Made by a program: the position numbers and the translations under genes. A DNA stretch of 64,000 nucleotides, taken from Glandiceps talaboti (Eukaryota; Hemichordata; Enteropneusta; Spengelidae). The stretch lies in the NCBI RefSeq assembly GCF_964340395.1, contig NC_135557.1, forward strand, positions 783,646 through 847,645. Reading direction: 5' to 3'. Shown here one piece after another: positions 20,403-35,300 of this stretch (the stretch's first letter is position 1; the number at the start of each line of letters is the position of its first letter). A model generated the notes under the pieces. The model searched no databases. It worked only from the letters and a program-made list of their open reading frames with translations, and had not been told where the DNA came from.

Positions 20403-22424
20403 TTAAAGTGTACATGCAAAGGTTGATAATTTTTTTCGTAATTATGTTTATTTTGCCATAAAAGTAAAGGAAATCGGGTTTGTAATAGTACAATATAATT
20501 CTAACACGAGAAATTGCACGAAAAATGAGACACTCTTGGCTCAGCCACAGAGCACCTTCAGGTAAGTACCTTCATTTGCATATGGATAGGACAGCTTTTG
20601 GAACTTTATGACGTCACTGCAGGAACACAAACGCTTTCGTCAGTGTATCTTTACATGCAAAGCCATTATGGTCGAACCAGAAGGTCAACTTCACAACCCG
20701 TTTTCGCCAGAACCTAACGTTGAATATTGGTCAGATTCCTCAAGCGTAGAGCAATACACTCCAGCATTAACATCTGATGGTGTGATTTAGCCAATTCATT
20801 CGAACCAACCGCTAGCAGTAATGCTAGCTCCTCTGGTAGTGAATGAGTGAGGAAGGTGTGGTCAACCACAGAGACTGAATGACACTGCTTTATAAGTTTT
20901 TTTTCCGATGTAAATTTCACAGACAAATGTAGTCATGGCTAGTACACATTATATGTAATAGTATACCTGTGTTTAAATATCCACCATGCAACTTTAGTGC
21001 TTGTTTTCTGACTATGCCTTGCTGTCTTGTACCACAACATGGACCATCCAGCGTATTGTTTACGTCCTAGTGAAACCGTGTTGTTTACATAAAGTGAAGG
21101 CTGTTATCAGCGTCCTTTGTTGACATAACTATTCAATGGGTGGAAAACAGCTCCCACAGAGAATCTAATCGAAACGAAAATTATCTAATATTTCCCTACC
21201 CATCGAACATACAGAGATAGGAAGAGAATAGCTTCAAGAGTTCCCCATAATATTCTCTCAAGTTGTTCAGATGTAGCATGTGTCATAACAGTACATTTGA
21301 TCTATGACCATTCAAAATCTTCGCGAAAGTAGGATAACCATCCCTCTTGAAAGCTACATTGTATGTGCACACGCACTTTATTTAATTTTTTACTGCATTC
21401 GTTACCATCCACACAGTGACATGAAAGCTTCTTTCAAAGCACGGCCCGTGTTCACTGAAGCTGGCCGTGCTGTTGTGTATCACGTATTGTCTCAGACCAT
21501 TTTTGTTTGAGTTTTTGATGGATAGACATGTCTTATGTTGTGGAAGTTATTTGACCTGGGAGCGTGAAGTGCTGACTGTACTTTGCTGTGTCCATCCACT
21601 TTGGACATGTGATTGGCATGACACAGTAATTATTCAGGTAGACAAAACAATGGAAACAAAAATAGCAACATTATAATGAGCGTTGCATCTTTTTACTTTG
21701 ATATGGTTGCGACGGTATGTACATGTGATGTATCACAATGAAAACGATCGACTCCCAGCAACATGGATATCAAAACATACAATCGGACTACGCATTGTTT
21801 CCAAAAAAATGCTATCGTACTGAAAATATTGTATGAAGCTAACTTGCTTTCTTGAAAACATCATTTCAAATTATTTCATTTGTTTTCCTTTTTTTCGCTT
21901 TGATCATGGCTACACCAGTGGCGTGGAGAGCCCCGGCCCCGGTAACATTTACCAACTTTCACTGTATGGCGTCACTGTCCAGTTTTTACGCGTGGTTTCA
22001 ACTGCCTTCACCCATTATTACCTACTCAGTTATATCGCTCGGAAATGTGTGTAGGGTGATCATTTCACTGCAGGTGCTGCCAACAAAACACCAAGGAACC
22101 ATTGCTGTCAGAAGACTAAACTGGTACACCACAATATGTACAGTTACAGATAATACTATGTGGCAAGCGTAATAAGTAATTCATAAGTAAACATTACACA
22201 AAGGCTTAGAAGGCTTTTGTAACACGTGGGACCTCGACACCTTTCGTGAGCTGGTTGAGGTGCCGAAGTTAGTCGAAGCACAGGGGATTAAGGGGGCAAG
22301 TATTTTTGCGACTTTCTTGCCAATGCGCATAATATTTAGAGGTATGAATGCAATTTCATTTATTTTTATGGCAAAATAAACATAATTACGAAAAAAATTA
22401 CCAACCTTTGCATGTACACTTTAA
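20403..22424. mobile_element. Candidate DNA element with 72-bp inverted ends at TTAA
   Basis: The ends 20403-20474 and 22353-22424 are reverse complements over 72 bp with three mismatches; both begin TTAAAGTGTACATGCAAAGG. TTAA stands at each outer edge, as expected for insertion at TTAA. The tips do not carry the CCC start of typical piggyBac ends, so the family is not assigned. The 2.02-kb interior has only short frames (up to 106 codons, 21852-22172) without a recognisable transposase, so it is either non-autonomous, decayed, or has taken up host sequence. Confidence 0.55.
20562..20616 (+). promoter_or_regulatory. Donor-like site, octamer and CRE cluster
   Basis: Within 55 bp lie a perfect donor consensus (CAG-GTAAGT at 20559-20567), an octamer ATTTGCAT (20574-20581) and a full CRE palindrome TGACGTCA (20609-20616). 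An ATG at 20525 opens 12 codons to the donor. Such motifs occur by chance, and no downstream exon could be matched, so this is only a pointer. Confidence 0.2.
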
Positions 22425-23570
22425 ACTAGGTAGTACTATGCAGTTTAAGATCCACTCTTTGAAGATCCACTTTCAATAATTGTGTTAACGTTTTCTTTCA
22501 AATTGGTTTAAATGTTGTTTGATATAATTATCTCATTGCACTGAGACTAGCGTTATTCCGCAATTCATTTTGAAGCGACAATTTGCTATGGAAAAAATGG
22601 CCCTAAATTTGTAAAGAGAGCCGTACCTTTGACATCAAAATCCAAACTTTAATTTCCATTATAATGATAAGGAGAATCCATTGAGTTCACCTTGGGTTCC
22701 CACATAAAGGAGGGCCATAAAAGTTTTGGGAGTTGGGGAAAGAAAATGGTTATTTTGTTGTGTTACTCATTTGAGAAAGCACCATCCAAATTTTTTTTTA
22801 TTAAATTTTTTTTTTTTACTTTGAATGTAACATCTTTTCGGCAACTACTGTGCAAGATACGACATTAGGCTAGAAAAAATGAAAAAGCTGTTCAACCTAC
22901 CCATATACTTTTTCTGGTGATGGGGAATATATCCTGATGTGGTCCTCGCATTTATTTCAAAATTAAGGATATTTCTCTATATACAATATACATTCGGGTC
23001 TATTCCAAATTATATGATATCTTATACAGTGGTTTACTTGGCTCTGATGATGCATACAAGCATGAATTGAGATTAAATTAAGCTGTTGCATATCCAATGT
23101 TCACTAAAAAGAATTCAGCAAAAGTTTATGACCATGGCTGAGCAGTCATTGGGCCATCAAAAACTGAAAATCTTGAAATGTTTTGCTCTTTATTCGTGAT
23201 TTTTTGGAACCAAATTAAACTTCAAGAGAAGTCATTTTAAATTACCAAGTGCATATATGCAAAATATCTTTCAGCTTTGCCACCACAAAATACACTTCAC
23301 AATAATATGTAATGCATAGCGTAATTGTTTCAATTCTGGTATTTTATTACCATATTCAAGCATCTATAGTTTGAAATGTTATGCCTCTAAATGGCCTCCT
23401 ATACTCTTATTTTCATCTATGGAAATGTCTTCTTTCAATCAGTAGCAATCAAGGTGATAATTGTCTTTCTCCCGAAACAAGATGGAAGGTGTGTGGCTAA
23501 GTACCTCCCTGTATAGGTTAGAATTAATTAGAGACATCTCCGTATGCATGTGAAATCCACATCGAGTCTT
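22425..23570. other. AT-rich unique stretch, nothing recognised
   Basis: This 1.1-kb stretch before the large array has no open frame of note, no repeats within the window and only short A/T runs (about 22790-22820). I see no gene or regulatory element in it. Confidence 0.6.
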
Positions 23571-24749
23571 TTAGTGAACTATTGATTTGATGGGGGTATT
23601 TCAGTCAACTATTGACTAGATGGTGGTATTTCAGTGAACTATCGACTAGATGGGGTATTTCAGTCAACTATTGACTAGATGGGGGTATTTCAGTCAACTA
23701 TTGACTAGATGGAGGTATTTCAGTGAACTATTGACTAGATGGGGGTATTTCAGTCAACTATCGACTAGATGGGGGTATTTCAGTCAACTATTGACTAGAT
23801 GGGGGTATTTCAGTCAACTATTGACTAGATGGTGGTATTTCAGTGAACTATCGACTAGATGGGGTATTTCAGTCAACTATTGACTAGATGGGGGTATTTC
23901 AGTCAACTATTGACTAGATGGAGGTATTTCAGTGAACTATTGACTAGATGGGGGTATTTCAGTCAACTATCGACTAGATGGGGGTATTTCAGTCAACTAT
24001 TGACTAGATGGGGGTATTTCAGTGAACTATTGACTAGATGGGGGTATTTCAGTGAACTATTGACTAGATAGGGGTATATCAGTGAACTATTGACTAGATG
24101 GGGTATTTCAGTGAACTATTGACTAGATGGGGATATTTCAGTGAACTATTGACTAGATGGGGGTATTTCAGTGAACTATTGACTAGATGGGGTTATTTCA
24201 GTCAACTATTGACTAGATGGGGATATTTCAGTGAACTATTGACTAGATGGGGGTATTTCAGTGAACTATTGACTAGATAGGGGTATATCAGTGAACTATT
24301 GACTAGATGGGGGTATTTCAGTCAACTATTGACTAGATGGGGGTATTTCAGTCAACTATTGACTAGATGGGGGTATTTCAGTGAACTATTGACTAGATGG
24401 GGGTATTTCAGTCAACTATTGACTAGATGGGGGTATTTCAGTCAACTATTGACTAGATGGGGGTATTTCAGTCAACTATTGACTAGATGGGGATATTTCA
24501 GTGAACTATTGACTAGATGGGGGTATTTCAGTGAACTATTGACTAGATAGGGGTATATCAGTGAACTATTGACTAGATGGGGGTATTTCAGTCAACTATT
24601 GACTAGATGGGGGTATTTCAGTCAACTATTGATTAGATGGGGGTATTTCAGTGAACTATTGACTAGATGGGGGTATTTCAGTCAACTATTGACTAGATGG
24701 GGGTATTTCAGTCAACTATTGACTAGATGGGGGTATTTCAGTCAACTAT

Positions 24750-27700
24750 TGACTAGATGGTGGTATTTCAGTCAACTATTGACTAGATGGGGGTATTTCA
24801 GTCAACTATCGACTAGATGGGGGTATTTCAGTCAACTATTGACTAGATGGGGGTTTTTCAGTCAACTATTGACTAGATGGGGTATTTCAGTGAACTATTG
24901 ACTAGATGGGGTATATCAGTCAACTATTGACTAGATGGGGGTATTTCAGTCAACTATTGACTAGATGGGGTATTTCAGTCAACTATCGACTAGATGGGGG
25001 TATTTCAGTGAACTATTGACTAGATGGGGTATTTCAGTCAACTATTGACTAGATGGGGGTATTTCAGTCAACTATTGACTAGATGGGGGTATTTCAGTCA
25101 ACTATTGACTAGATGGTGGTATTTCAGTCAACTATTGACTAGATGGGGGTATTTCAGTCAACTATCGACTAGATGGGGGTATTTCAGTCAACTATTGACT
25201 AGATGGGGGTTTTTCAGTCAACTATTGACTAGATGGGGTATTTCAGTGAACTATTGACTAGATGGGGTATATCAGTCAACTATTGACTAGATGGGGGTAT
25301 TTCAGTCAACTATTGACTAGATGGGGTATTTCAGTCAACTATCGACTAGATGGGGGTATTTCAGTGAACTATTGACTAGATGGGGTATTTCAGTCAACTA
25401 TTGACTAGATGGTGGTATTTCAGTGAACTATCGACTAGATGGGGGTATTTCAGTCAACTATTGACTAGATGGGAGTATTTCAGTCAACTATTGACTAGAT
25501 GGGGGTATTTCAGTGAACTATTGACTAGATGGGGGTATTTCAGTGAACTATTGACTAGATGGGGTATATCAGTCAACTATTGACTAGATGGGGGTATTTC
25601 AGTCAACTATTGACTAGATGGGGTATTTCAGTCAACTATCGACTAGATGGGGGTATTTCAGTGAACTATTGACTAGATGGGGTATTTCAGTCAACTATTG
25701 ACTAGATGGGGGTATTTCAGTCAACTATTGACTAGATGGGGGTATTTCAGTCAACTATTGACTAGATGGTGGTATTTCAGTCAACTATTGACTAGATGGG
25801 GGTATTTCAGTCAACTATCGACTAGATGGGGGTATTTCAGTCAACTATTGACTAGATGGGGGTTTTTCAGTCAACTATTGACTAGATGGGGTATTTCAGT
25901 GAACTATTGACTAGATGGGGTATATCAGTCAACTATTGACTAGATGGGGGTATTTCAGTCAACTATTGACTAGATGGGGTATTTCAGTCAACTATCGACT
26001 AGATGGGGGTATTTCAGTGAACTATTGACTAGATGGGGTATTTCAGTCAACTATTGACTAGATGGTGGTATTTCAGTGAACTATCGACTAGATGGGGGTA
26101 TTTCAGTCAACTATTGACTAGATGGGAGTATTTCAGTCAACTATTGACTAGATGGGGGTATTTCAGTGAACTATTGACTAGATGGGGGTATTTCAGTGAA
26201 CTATTGACTAGATGGGGGTATTTCAGTCAACTATTGACTAGATGGGGGTATTTCAGTCAACTATTGACTAGATGGGGGTATTTCAGTGAAATATTGACTA
26301 GATGGGGGTATTTTAGTGAACTATTGAATAGATGGGGGTATTTCAGTCAACTATTGACTAGATGGGGGTATTTCAGTCAACTATTGACTAGTTAGGGGTA
26401 TTTCAGTGAACTATTGACTAGATGGGGGTATTTCAGTGAAATATTGACTAGATGGGGGTATTTTAGTGAACTATTGACTAGATGGGGGTATTTCAGTCAA
26501 CTATTGACTAGATGGGGGTATTTCAGTGAACTATTGACTAGATGGGGGTATTTCAGTGAACTATTGACTAGATGGGGGTATTTCAGTCAACTATTGACTA
26601 GATGGGGGTATTTCAGTCAACTATTGACTAGATGGGGGTATTTCAGTCAACTATTGACTAGATGGGGGTATTTCAGTTAACTATTGACTAGATGGAGGTA
26701 TTTCAGTCAACTATTGACTAGATGGGGGTATATCAGTGAACTATTGACTAGATGGGGGTATTTCAGTCAACTATTGACTAGATGTAGGTATTTCAGTGAA
26801 CTATTGACTAGATGGGGGTATTTCAGTCAACTATTGACTAGATGGGGGTATTTCAGTCAACTATTGACTAGATGGGGGTATTTCAGTCAACTATTGACTA
26901 GATGGGGATATTTCAGTGAACTATTGACTAGATGGGGGTATTTCAGTGAACTATTGACTGGATAGGGGTATATCAGTGAACTATTGACTAGATGGGGGTA
27001 TTTCAGTCAACTATTGACTAGATGGGGGTATTTCAGTCAACTATTGATTAGATGGGGGTATTTCAGTGAACTATTGACTAGATGGGGGTATTTCAGTCAA
27101 CTATTGACTAGATGGGGGTATTTCAGTCAACTATTGACTAGATGGGGGTATTTCAGTCAACTATTGACTAGATGGGGGTATTTCAGTCAACTATTGACTA
27201 GATGGGGTATTTCAGTCAACTATCGACTAGATGGGGGTATTTCAGTGAACTATTGACTAGATGGGGTATTTCAGTCAACTATTGACTAGATGGTGGTATT
27301 TCAGTGAACTATCGACTAGATGGGGTATTTCAGTCAACTATTGACTAGATGGGGGTATTTCAGTCAACTATTGACTAGATGGAGGTATTTCAGTGAACTA
27401 TTGACTAGATGGGGGTATTTCAGTCAACTATCGACTAGATGGGGGTATTTCAGTCAACTATTGACTAGATGGGGGTATTTCAGTGAACTATTGACTAGAT
27501 AGGGGTATATCAGTGAACTATTGACTAGATGGGGTATTTCAGTGAACTATTGACTAGATGGGGATATTTCAGTGAACTATTGACTAGATGGGGGTATTTC
27601 AGTGAACTATTGACTAGATGGGGTTATTTCAGTCAACTATTGACTAGATGGGGATATTTCAGTGAACTATTGACTAGATGGGGGTATTTCAGTGAACTAT

Positions 27701-30700
27701 TGACTAGATAGGGGTATATCAGTGAACTATTGACTAGATGGGGGTATTTCAGTCAACTATTGACTAGATGGGGGTATTTCAGTCAACTATTGACTAGATG
27801 GGGGTATTTCAGTCAACTATTGACTAGATGGGGGTATTTCAGTGAACTATTGACTAGATGGGGGTATTTCAGTCAACTATTGACTAGATGGGGGTATTTC
27901 AGTCAACTATTGACTAGATGGGGATATTTCAGTGAACTATTGACTAGATGGGGGTATTTCAGTCAACTATTGACTAGATAGGGGTATATCAGTGAACTAT
28001 TGACTAGATGGGGGTATTTCAGTCAACTATTGACTAGATGGGGGTATTTCAGTCAACTATTGATTAGATGGGGGTATTTCAGTGAACTATTGACTAGATG
28101 GGGGTATTTCAGTCAACTATTGACTAGATGGGGGTATTTCAGTCAACTATTGACTAGATGGGGGTATTTCAGTCAACTATTGACTAGATGGGGGTATTTC
28201 AGTCAACTATTGACTAGATGGGGGTATTTCAGTCAACTATTGACTAGATGGGGGTATTTCAGTCAACTATTGACTAGATGGGGTATTTCAGTCAACTATT
28301 GACTACATGGGGGTATTTCAGTCAACTATTGACTAGATGGTGGTATTTCAGTCAACTATTGACTAGATGGGGGTATTTCAGTCAACTATCGACTAGATGG
28401 GGGTATTTCAGTCAACTATTGACTAGATGGGGGTTTTTCAGTCAACTATTGACTAGATGGGGTATTTCAGTGAACTATTGACTAGATGGGGTATATCAGT
28501 CAACTATTGACTAGATGGGGGTATTTCAGTCAACTATTGACTAGATGGGGTATTTCAGTCAACTATCGACTAGATGGGGGTATTTCAGTGAACTATTGAC
28601 TAGATGGGGTATTTCAGTCAACTATTGACTAGATGGGGGTATTTCAGTCAACTATTGACTAGATGGGGGTATTTCAGTCAACTATTGACTAGATGGTGGT
28701 ATTTCAGTCAACTATTGACTAGATGGGGGTATTTCAGTCAACTATCGACTAGATGGGGGTATTTCAGTCAACTATTGACTAGATGGGGGTTTTTCAGTCA
28801 ACTATTGACTAGATGGGGTATTTCAGTGAACTATTGACTAGATGGGGTATATCAGTCAACTATTGACTAGATGGGGGTATTTCAGTCAACTATTGACTAG
28901 ATGGGGTATTTCAGTCAACTATCGACTAGATGGGGGTATTTCAGTGAACTATTGACTAGATGGGGTATTTCAGTCAACTATTGACTAGATGGTGGTATTT
29001 CAGTGAACTATCGACTAGATGGGGGTATTTCAGTCAACTATTGACTAGATGGGAGTATTTCAGTCAACTATTGACTAGATGGGGGTATTTCAGTGAACTA
29101 TTGACTAGATGGGGGTATTTCAGTGAACTATTGACTAGATGGGGTATATCAGTCAACTATTGACTAGATGGGGGTATTTCAGTCAACTATTGACTAGATG
29201 GGGTATTTCAGTCAACTATCGACTAGATGGGGGTATTTCAGTGAACTATTGACTAGATGGGGTATTTCAGTCAACTATTGACTAGATGGGGGTATTTCAG
29301 TCAACTATTGACTAGATGGGGGTATTTCAGTCAACTATTGACTAGATGGTGGTATTTCAGTCAACTATTGACTAGATGGGGGTATTTCAGTCAACTATCG
29401 ACTAGATGGGGGTATTTCAGTCAACTATTGACTAGATGGGGGTTTTTCAGTCAACTATTGACTAGATGGGGTATTTCAGTGAACTATTGACTAGATGGGG
29501 TATATCAGTCAACTATTGACTAGATGGGGGTATTTCAGTCAACTATTGACTAGATGGGGTATTTCAGTCAACTATCGACTAGATGGGGGTATTTCAGTGA
29601 ACTATTGACTAGATGGGGTATTTCAGTCAACTATTGACTAGATGGTGGTATTTCAGTGAACTATCGACTAGATGGGGGTATTTCAGTCAACTATTGACTA
29701 GATGGGAGTATTTCAGTCAACTATTGACTAGATGGGGGTATTTCAGTGAACTATTGACTAGATGGGGGTATTTCAGTGAACTATTGACTAGATGGGGGTA
29801 TTTCAGTCAACTATTGACTAGATGGGGGTATTTCAGTCAACTATTGACTAGATGGGGGTATTTCAGTGAAATATTGACTAGATGGGGGTATTTTAGTGAA
29901 CTATTGAATAGATGGGGGTATTTCAGTCAACTATTGACTAGATGGGGGTATTTCAGTCAACTATTGACTAGTTAGGGGTATTTCAGTGAACTATTGACTA
30001 GATGGGGGTATTTCAGTGAAATATTGACTAGATGGGGGTATTTTAGTGAACTATTGACTAGATGGGGGTATTTCAGTCAACTATTGACTAGATGGGGGTA
30101 TTTCAGTGAACTATTGACTAGATGGGGGTATTTCAGTGAACTATTGACTAGATGGGGGTATTTCAGTCAACTATTGACTAGATGGGGGTATTTCAGTCAA
30201 CTATTGACTAGATGGGGGTATTTCAGTCAACTATTGACTAGATGGGGGTATTTCAGTTAACTATTGACTAGATGGAGGTATTTCAGTCAACTATTGACTA
30301 GATGGGGGTATATCAGTGAACTATTGACTAGATGGGGGTATTTCAGTCAACTATTGACTAGATGTAGGTATTTCAGTGAACTATTGACTAGATGGGGGTA
30401 TTTCAGTCAACTATTGACTAGATGGGGGTATTTCAGTCAACTATTGACTAGATGGGGGTATTTCAGTCAACTATTGACTAGATGGGGATATTTCAGTGAA
30501 CTATTGACTAGATGGGGGTATTTCAGTGAACTATTGACTGGATAGGGGTATATCAGTGAACTATTGACTAGATGGGGGTATTTCAGTCAACTATTGACTA
30601 GATGGGGGTATTTCAGTCAACTATTGATTAGATGGGGGTATTTCAGTGAACTATTGACTAGATGGGGGTATTTCAGTCAACTATTGACTAGATGGGGGTA

Positions 30701-32397
30701 TTTCAGTCAACTATTGACTAGATGGGGGTATTTCAGTCAACTATTGACTAGATGGGGGTATTTCAGTCAACTATTGACTAGATGGGGTATTTCAGTCAAC
30801 TATCGACTAGATGGGGGTATTTCAGTGAACTATTGACTAGATGGGGTATTTCAGTCAACTATTGACTAGATGGTGGTATTTCAGTGAACTATCGACTAGA
30901 TGGGGTATTTCAGTCAACTATTGACTAGATGGGGGTATTTCAGTCAACTATTGACTAGATGGAGGTATTTCAGTGAACTATTGACTAGATGGGGGTATTT
31001 CAGTCAACTATCGACTAGATGGGGGTATTTCAGTCAACTATTGACTAGATGGGGGTATTTCAGTGAACTATTGACTAGATAGGGGTATATCAGTGAACTA
31101 TTGACTAGATGGGGTATTTCAGTGAACTATTGACTAGATGGGGATATTTCAGTGAACTATTGACTAGATGGGGGTATTTCAGTGAACTATTGACTAGATG
31201 GGGTTATTTCAGTCAACTATTGACTAGATGGGGATATTTCAGTGAACTATTGACTAGATGGGGGTATTTCAGTGAACTATTGACTAGATAGGGGTATATC
31301 AGTGAACTATTGACTAGATGGGGGTATTTCAGTCAACTATTGACTAGATGGGGGTATTTCAGTCAACTATTGACTAGATGGGGGTATTTCAGTCAACTAT
31401 TGACTAGATGGGGGTATTTCAGTGAACTATTGACTAGATGGGGGTATTTCAGTCAACTATTGACTAGATGGGGGTATTTCAGTCAACTATTGACTAGATG
31501 GGGATATTTCAGTGAACTATTGACTAGATGGGGGTATTTCAGTCAACTATTGACTAGATAGGGGTATATCAGTGAACTATTGACTAGATGGGGGTATTTC
31601 AGTCAACTATTGACTAGATGGGGGTATTTCAGTCAACTATTGATTAGATGGGGGTATTTCAGTGAACTATTGACTAGATGGGGGTATTTCAGTCAACTAT
31701 TGACTAGATGGGGGTATTTCAGTCAACTATTGACTAGATGGGGGTATTTCAGTCAACTATTGACTAGATGGGGGTATTTCAGTCAACTATTGACTAGATG
31801 GGGGTATTTCAGTCAACTATTGACTAGATGGGGGTATTTCAGTCAACTATTGACTAGATGGGGTATTTCAGTCAACTATTGACTACATGGGGGTATTTCA
31901 GTCAACTATTGACTAGATGGTGGTATTTCAGTCAACTATTGACTAGATGGGGGTATTTCAGTCAACTATCGACTAGATGGGGGTATTTCAGTCAACTATT
32001 GACTAGATGGGGGTTTTTCAGTCAACTATTGACTAGATGGGGTATTTCAGTGAACTATTGACTAGATGGGGTATATCAGTCAACTATTGACTAGATGGGG
32101 GTATTTCAGTCAACTATTGACTAGATGGGGTATTTCAGTCAACTATCGACTAGATGGGGGTATTTCAGTGAACTATTGACTAGATGGGGTATTTCAGTCA
32201 ACTATTGACTAGATGGGGGTATTTCAGTCAACTATTGACTAGATGGGGGTATTTCAGTCAACTATTGACTAGATGGTGGTATTTCAGTCAACTATTGACT
32301 AGATGGGGGTATTTCAGTCAACTATCGACTAGATGGGGGTATTTCAGTCAACTATTGACTAGATGGGGGTTTTTCAGTCAACTATTGACTAGATGGG
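24750..32397. repeat. Higher-order repeat block, 3,580-bp period
   Basis: Strings of variant units recur in exactly the same order at an offset of 3,580 bp, for example 25024, 28604 and 32184, or 26414 and 29994. About 2.1 copies are present. The segment at 23859-24700 also recurs, at offset 3,431 (27290 onward), which puts the origin of the block further upstream with a 149-bp size difference. Inside each copy a 653-bp direct repeat (25024 and 25677) is nested. Confidence 0.9.
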
Positions 32398-35300
32398 GTA
32401 TAGTGAAATATTGACTAGATGGGGGTATTTTAGTGAACTATTGACTAGATGGGGGTATTTCAGTGAAATATTGACTAGATGGGGGTATTTTAGTGAACTA
32501 TTGAATAGATGGGGGTATTTCAGTCAACTATTGACTAGATGGGGGTATTTCAGTCAACTATTGACTAGTTAGGGGTATTTCAGTGAACTATTGACTAGAT
32601 GGGGGTATTTCAGTGAAATATTGACTAGATGGGGGTATTTTAGTGAACTATTGACTAGATGGGGGTATTTCAGTCAACTATTGACTAGATGGGGGTATTT
32701 CAGTGAACTATTGACTAGATGGGGGTATTTCAGTGAACTATTGACTAGATGGGGGTATTTCAGTCAACTATTGACTAGATGGGGGTATTTCAGTCAACTA
32801 TTGACTAGATGGGGGTATTTCAGTCAACTATTGACAAGATGGGGGTATTTCAGTGAACTATTGACTAGATGGGGGTATTTCAGTGAACTATTGACTAGAT
32901 GGGGTATTTCAGTGAACTATTGACTAGATGGGGGTATTTCAGTGAACTATTGACTAGATGGGGTATTTCAGTCAACTATTGACTAGATGGGGGTATTTTA
33001 GTGAACTATTGACTAGATGGGGATATTTCAGTGAACTATTGACTAGATGGGGGTATTTCAGTCAACTATTGACTAGATGGGGGTATTTCAGTCAACTATT
33101 GACTAGATGGTGGTATTTCAGTCAACTATTGACTAGATGGGGGTATTTCAGTCAACTATTGACTAGATGGGGGTATTTCAGTCAACTCTTGACTAGATGG
33201 GGGTATTTCATTGAAGTATTGACTAGATGGGGGTATTTTAGTGAAATATTGACTAGATGGGGGTATTTCAGTCAACTATTGACTAGATGGGGGTATTTCA
33301 GTGAAATATTGACTAGATGGGGGTATTTCAGTCAACTATTGACTAGATGAGGGTATTTCAGTGAACCATTGACTAGATGGAGGTATTTCAGTGAACTATT
33401 GACTAGATGGAGGTATTTCAGTCAACTATTGACTAGATGTAGGTATTTCAGTCAACTATTGACTAGATGGGGGTATTTCAGTCAACCATTGACTAGATGG
33501 GGATATTTCAGTGAACTATTGACTAGATGGGGGTATTTCAGTGAACTATTGACTAGATGGGGTATTTCAGTCAACCATTGACTAGATGGGGATATTTCAG
33601 TCAACTATTGACTAGATGGGGGTATATCAGTCAACCATTGACTAGATGGGGATATTTCAGTCAACTATTGACTAGATGGGGATATTTCAGTCAACTATTG
33701 ACTAGATGGGGATATTTCAGTCAACTATTGACTAGATGGGGGTATTTCAGTCAACCATTGACTAGATGGGGATATTTCAGTCAACTATTGACTAGATGGG
33801 GGTATTTCAGTGAACTATTGACTAGATGGGGATATTTCAGTGAACTATTGACTAGATGGGGTATATCAGTGAACTATTGACTAGATGGGGGTATATCAGT
33901 GAACTATTGACTAGATAGGGTATTTCAGTGAACTATCGACTAGATGGGGGTATATCAGTGAACTATTGACTAGATGGGGGTATTTCAGTCAACTATTGAC
34001 TAGATGGGGTATTTCAGTGAACTATTGACTAGATGGGGGTATTTCAGTCAACTATTGACTAGATGGGGGTATTTCAGTTAACTATTGACTAGATGGAGGT
34101 ATTTCAGTCAACTATTGACTAGATGGGGGTATATCAGTGAACTATTGACTAGATGGGGGTATTTCAGTCAACTATTGACTAGATGTAGGTATTTCAGTCA
34201 ACTATTGACTAGATGGGGGTATTTCAGTCAACCATTGACTAGATGGGGATATTTCAGTGAACTATTGACTAGATGGGGGTATATCAGTGAACTATTGACT
34301 AGATAGGGTATTTCAGTGAACTATCGACTAGATGGGGGTATATCAGTGAACTATTGACTAGATGGGGGTATATCAGTCAACTATTGACTAGATGGGGTAT
34401 TTCAGTGAACTATTGACTAGATGGGGGTATTTCAGTGAACTATTGACTAGATGGGGGTATTTCAGTCAACTATTGACTAGATGGAGGTATTTCAGTCAAC
34501 TATTGACTAGATGGGGGTATTTCAGTCAACTATTGACTAGATGGGGGTATTTCAGTCAACTATTGACTAGTTAGGGGTATTTCAGTGAACTATTGACTAG
34601 ATGGGGGTATTTCAGTGAAATATTGACTAGATGGGGGTATTTTAGTGAACTATTGACTAGATGGGGGTATTTCAGTCAACTATTGACTAGATGGGGGTAT
34701 TTCAGTCAACTATTGACTAGATGGGGGTATTTCAGTGAACTATTGACTAGATGGGGGTATTTCAGTCAACTATTGACTAGATGGGGGTATTTCAGTCAAC
34801 TATTGACTAGATGGGGGTATTTCAGTCAACTATTGACAAGATGGGGGTATTTCAGTGAACTATTGACTAGATGGGGGTATTTCAGTGAACTATTGACTAG
34901 ATGGGATATTTCAGTGTACTATTGACTAGATGGGGGTATTTCAGTGAACTATTGACTAGATGGGGTATTTCAGTCAACTATTGACTAGATGGGGGTATTT
35001 TAGTGAACTATTGACTAGATGGGGGTATTTCAGTCAACTATTGACTAGATGGGGGTATATCAGTCAACTATTGACTAGATGGGGGTATTTCAGTCAACTC
35101 TTGACTAGATGGGGGTATTTCATTGAAGTATTGACTAGATGGGGGTATTTTAGTGAAATATTGACTAGATGGGGGTATTTCAGTCAACTATTGACTAGAT
35201 GGGGGTATTTCAGTGAAATATTGACTAGATGGGGGTATTTCAGTCAACTATTGACTAGATGGGGGTATTTCAGTGAACCATTGACTAGATGGAGGTATTT

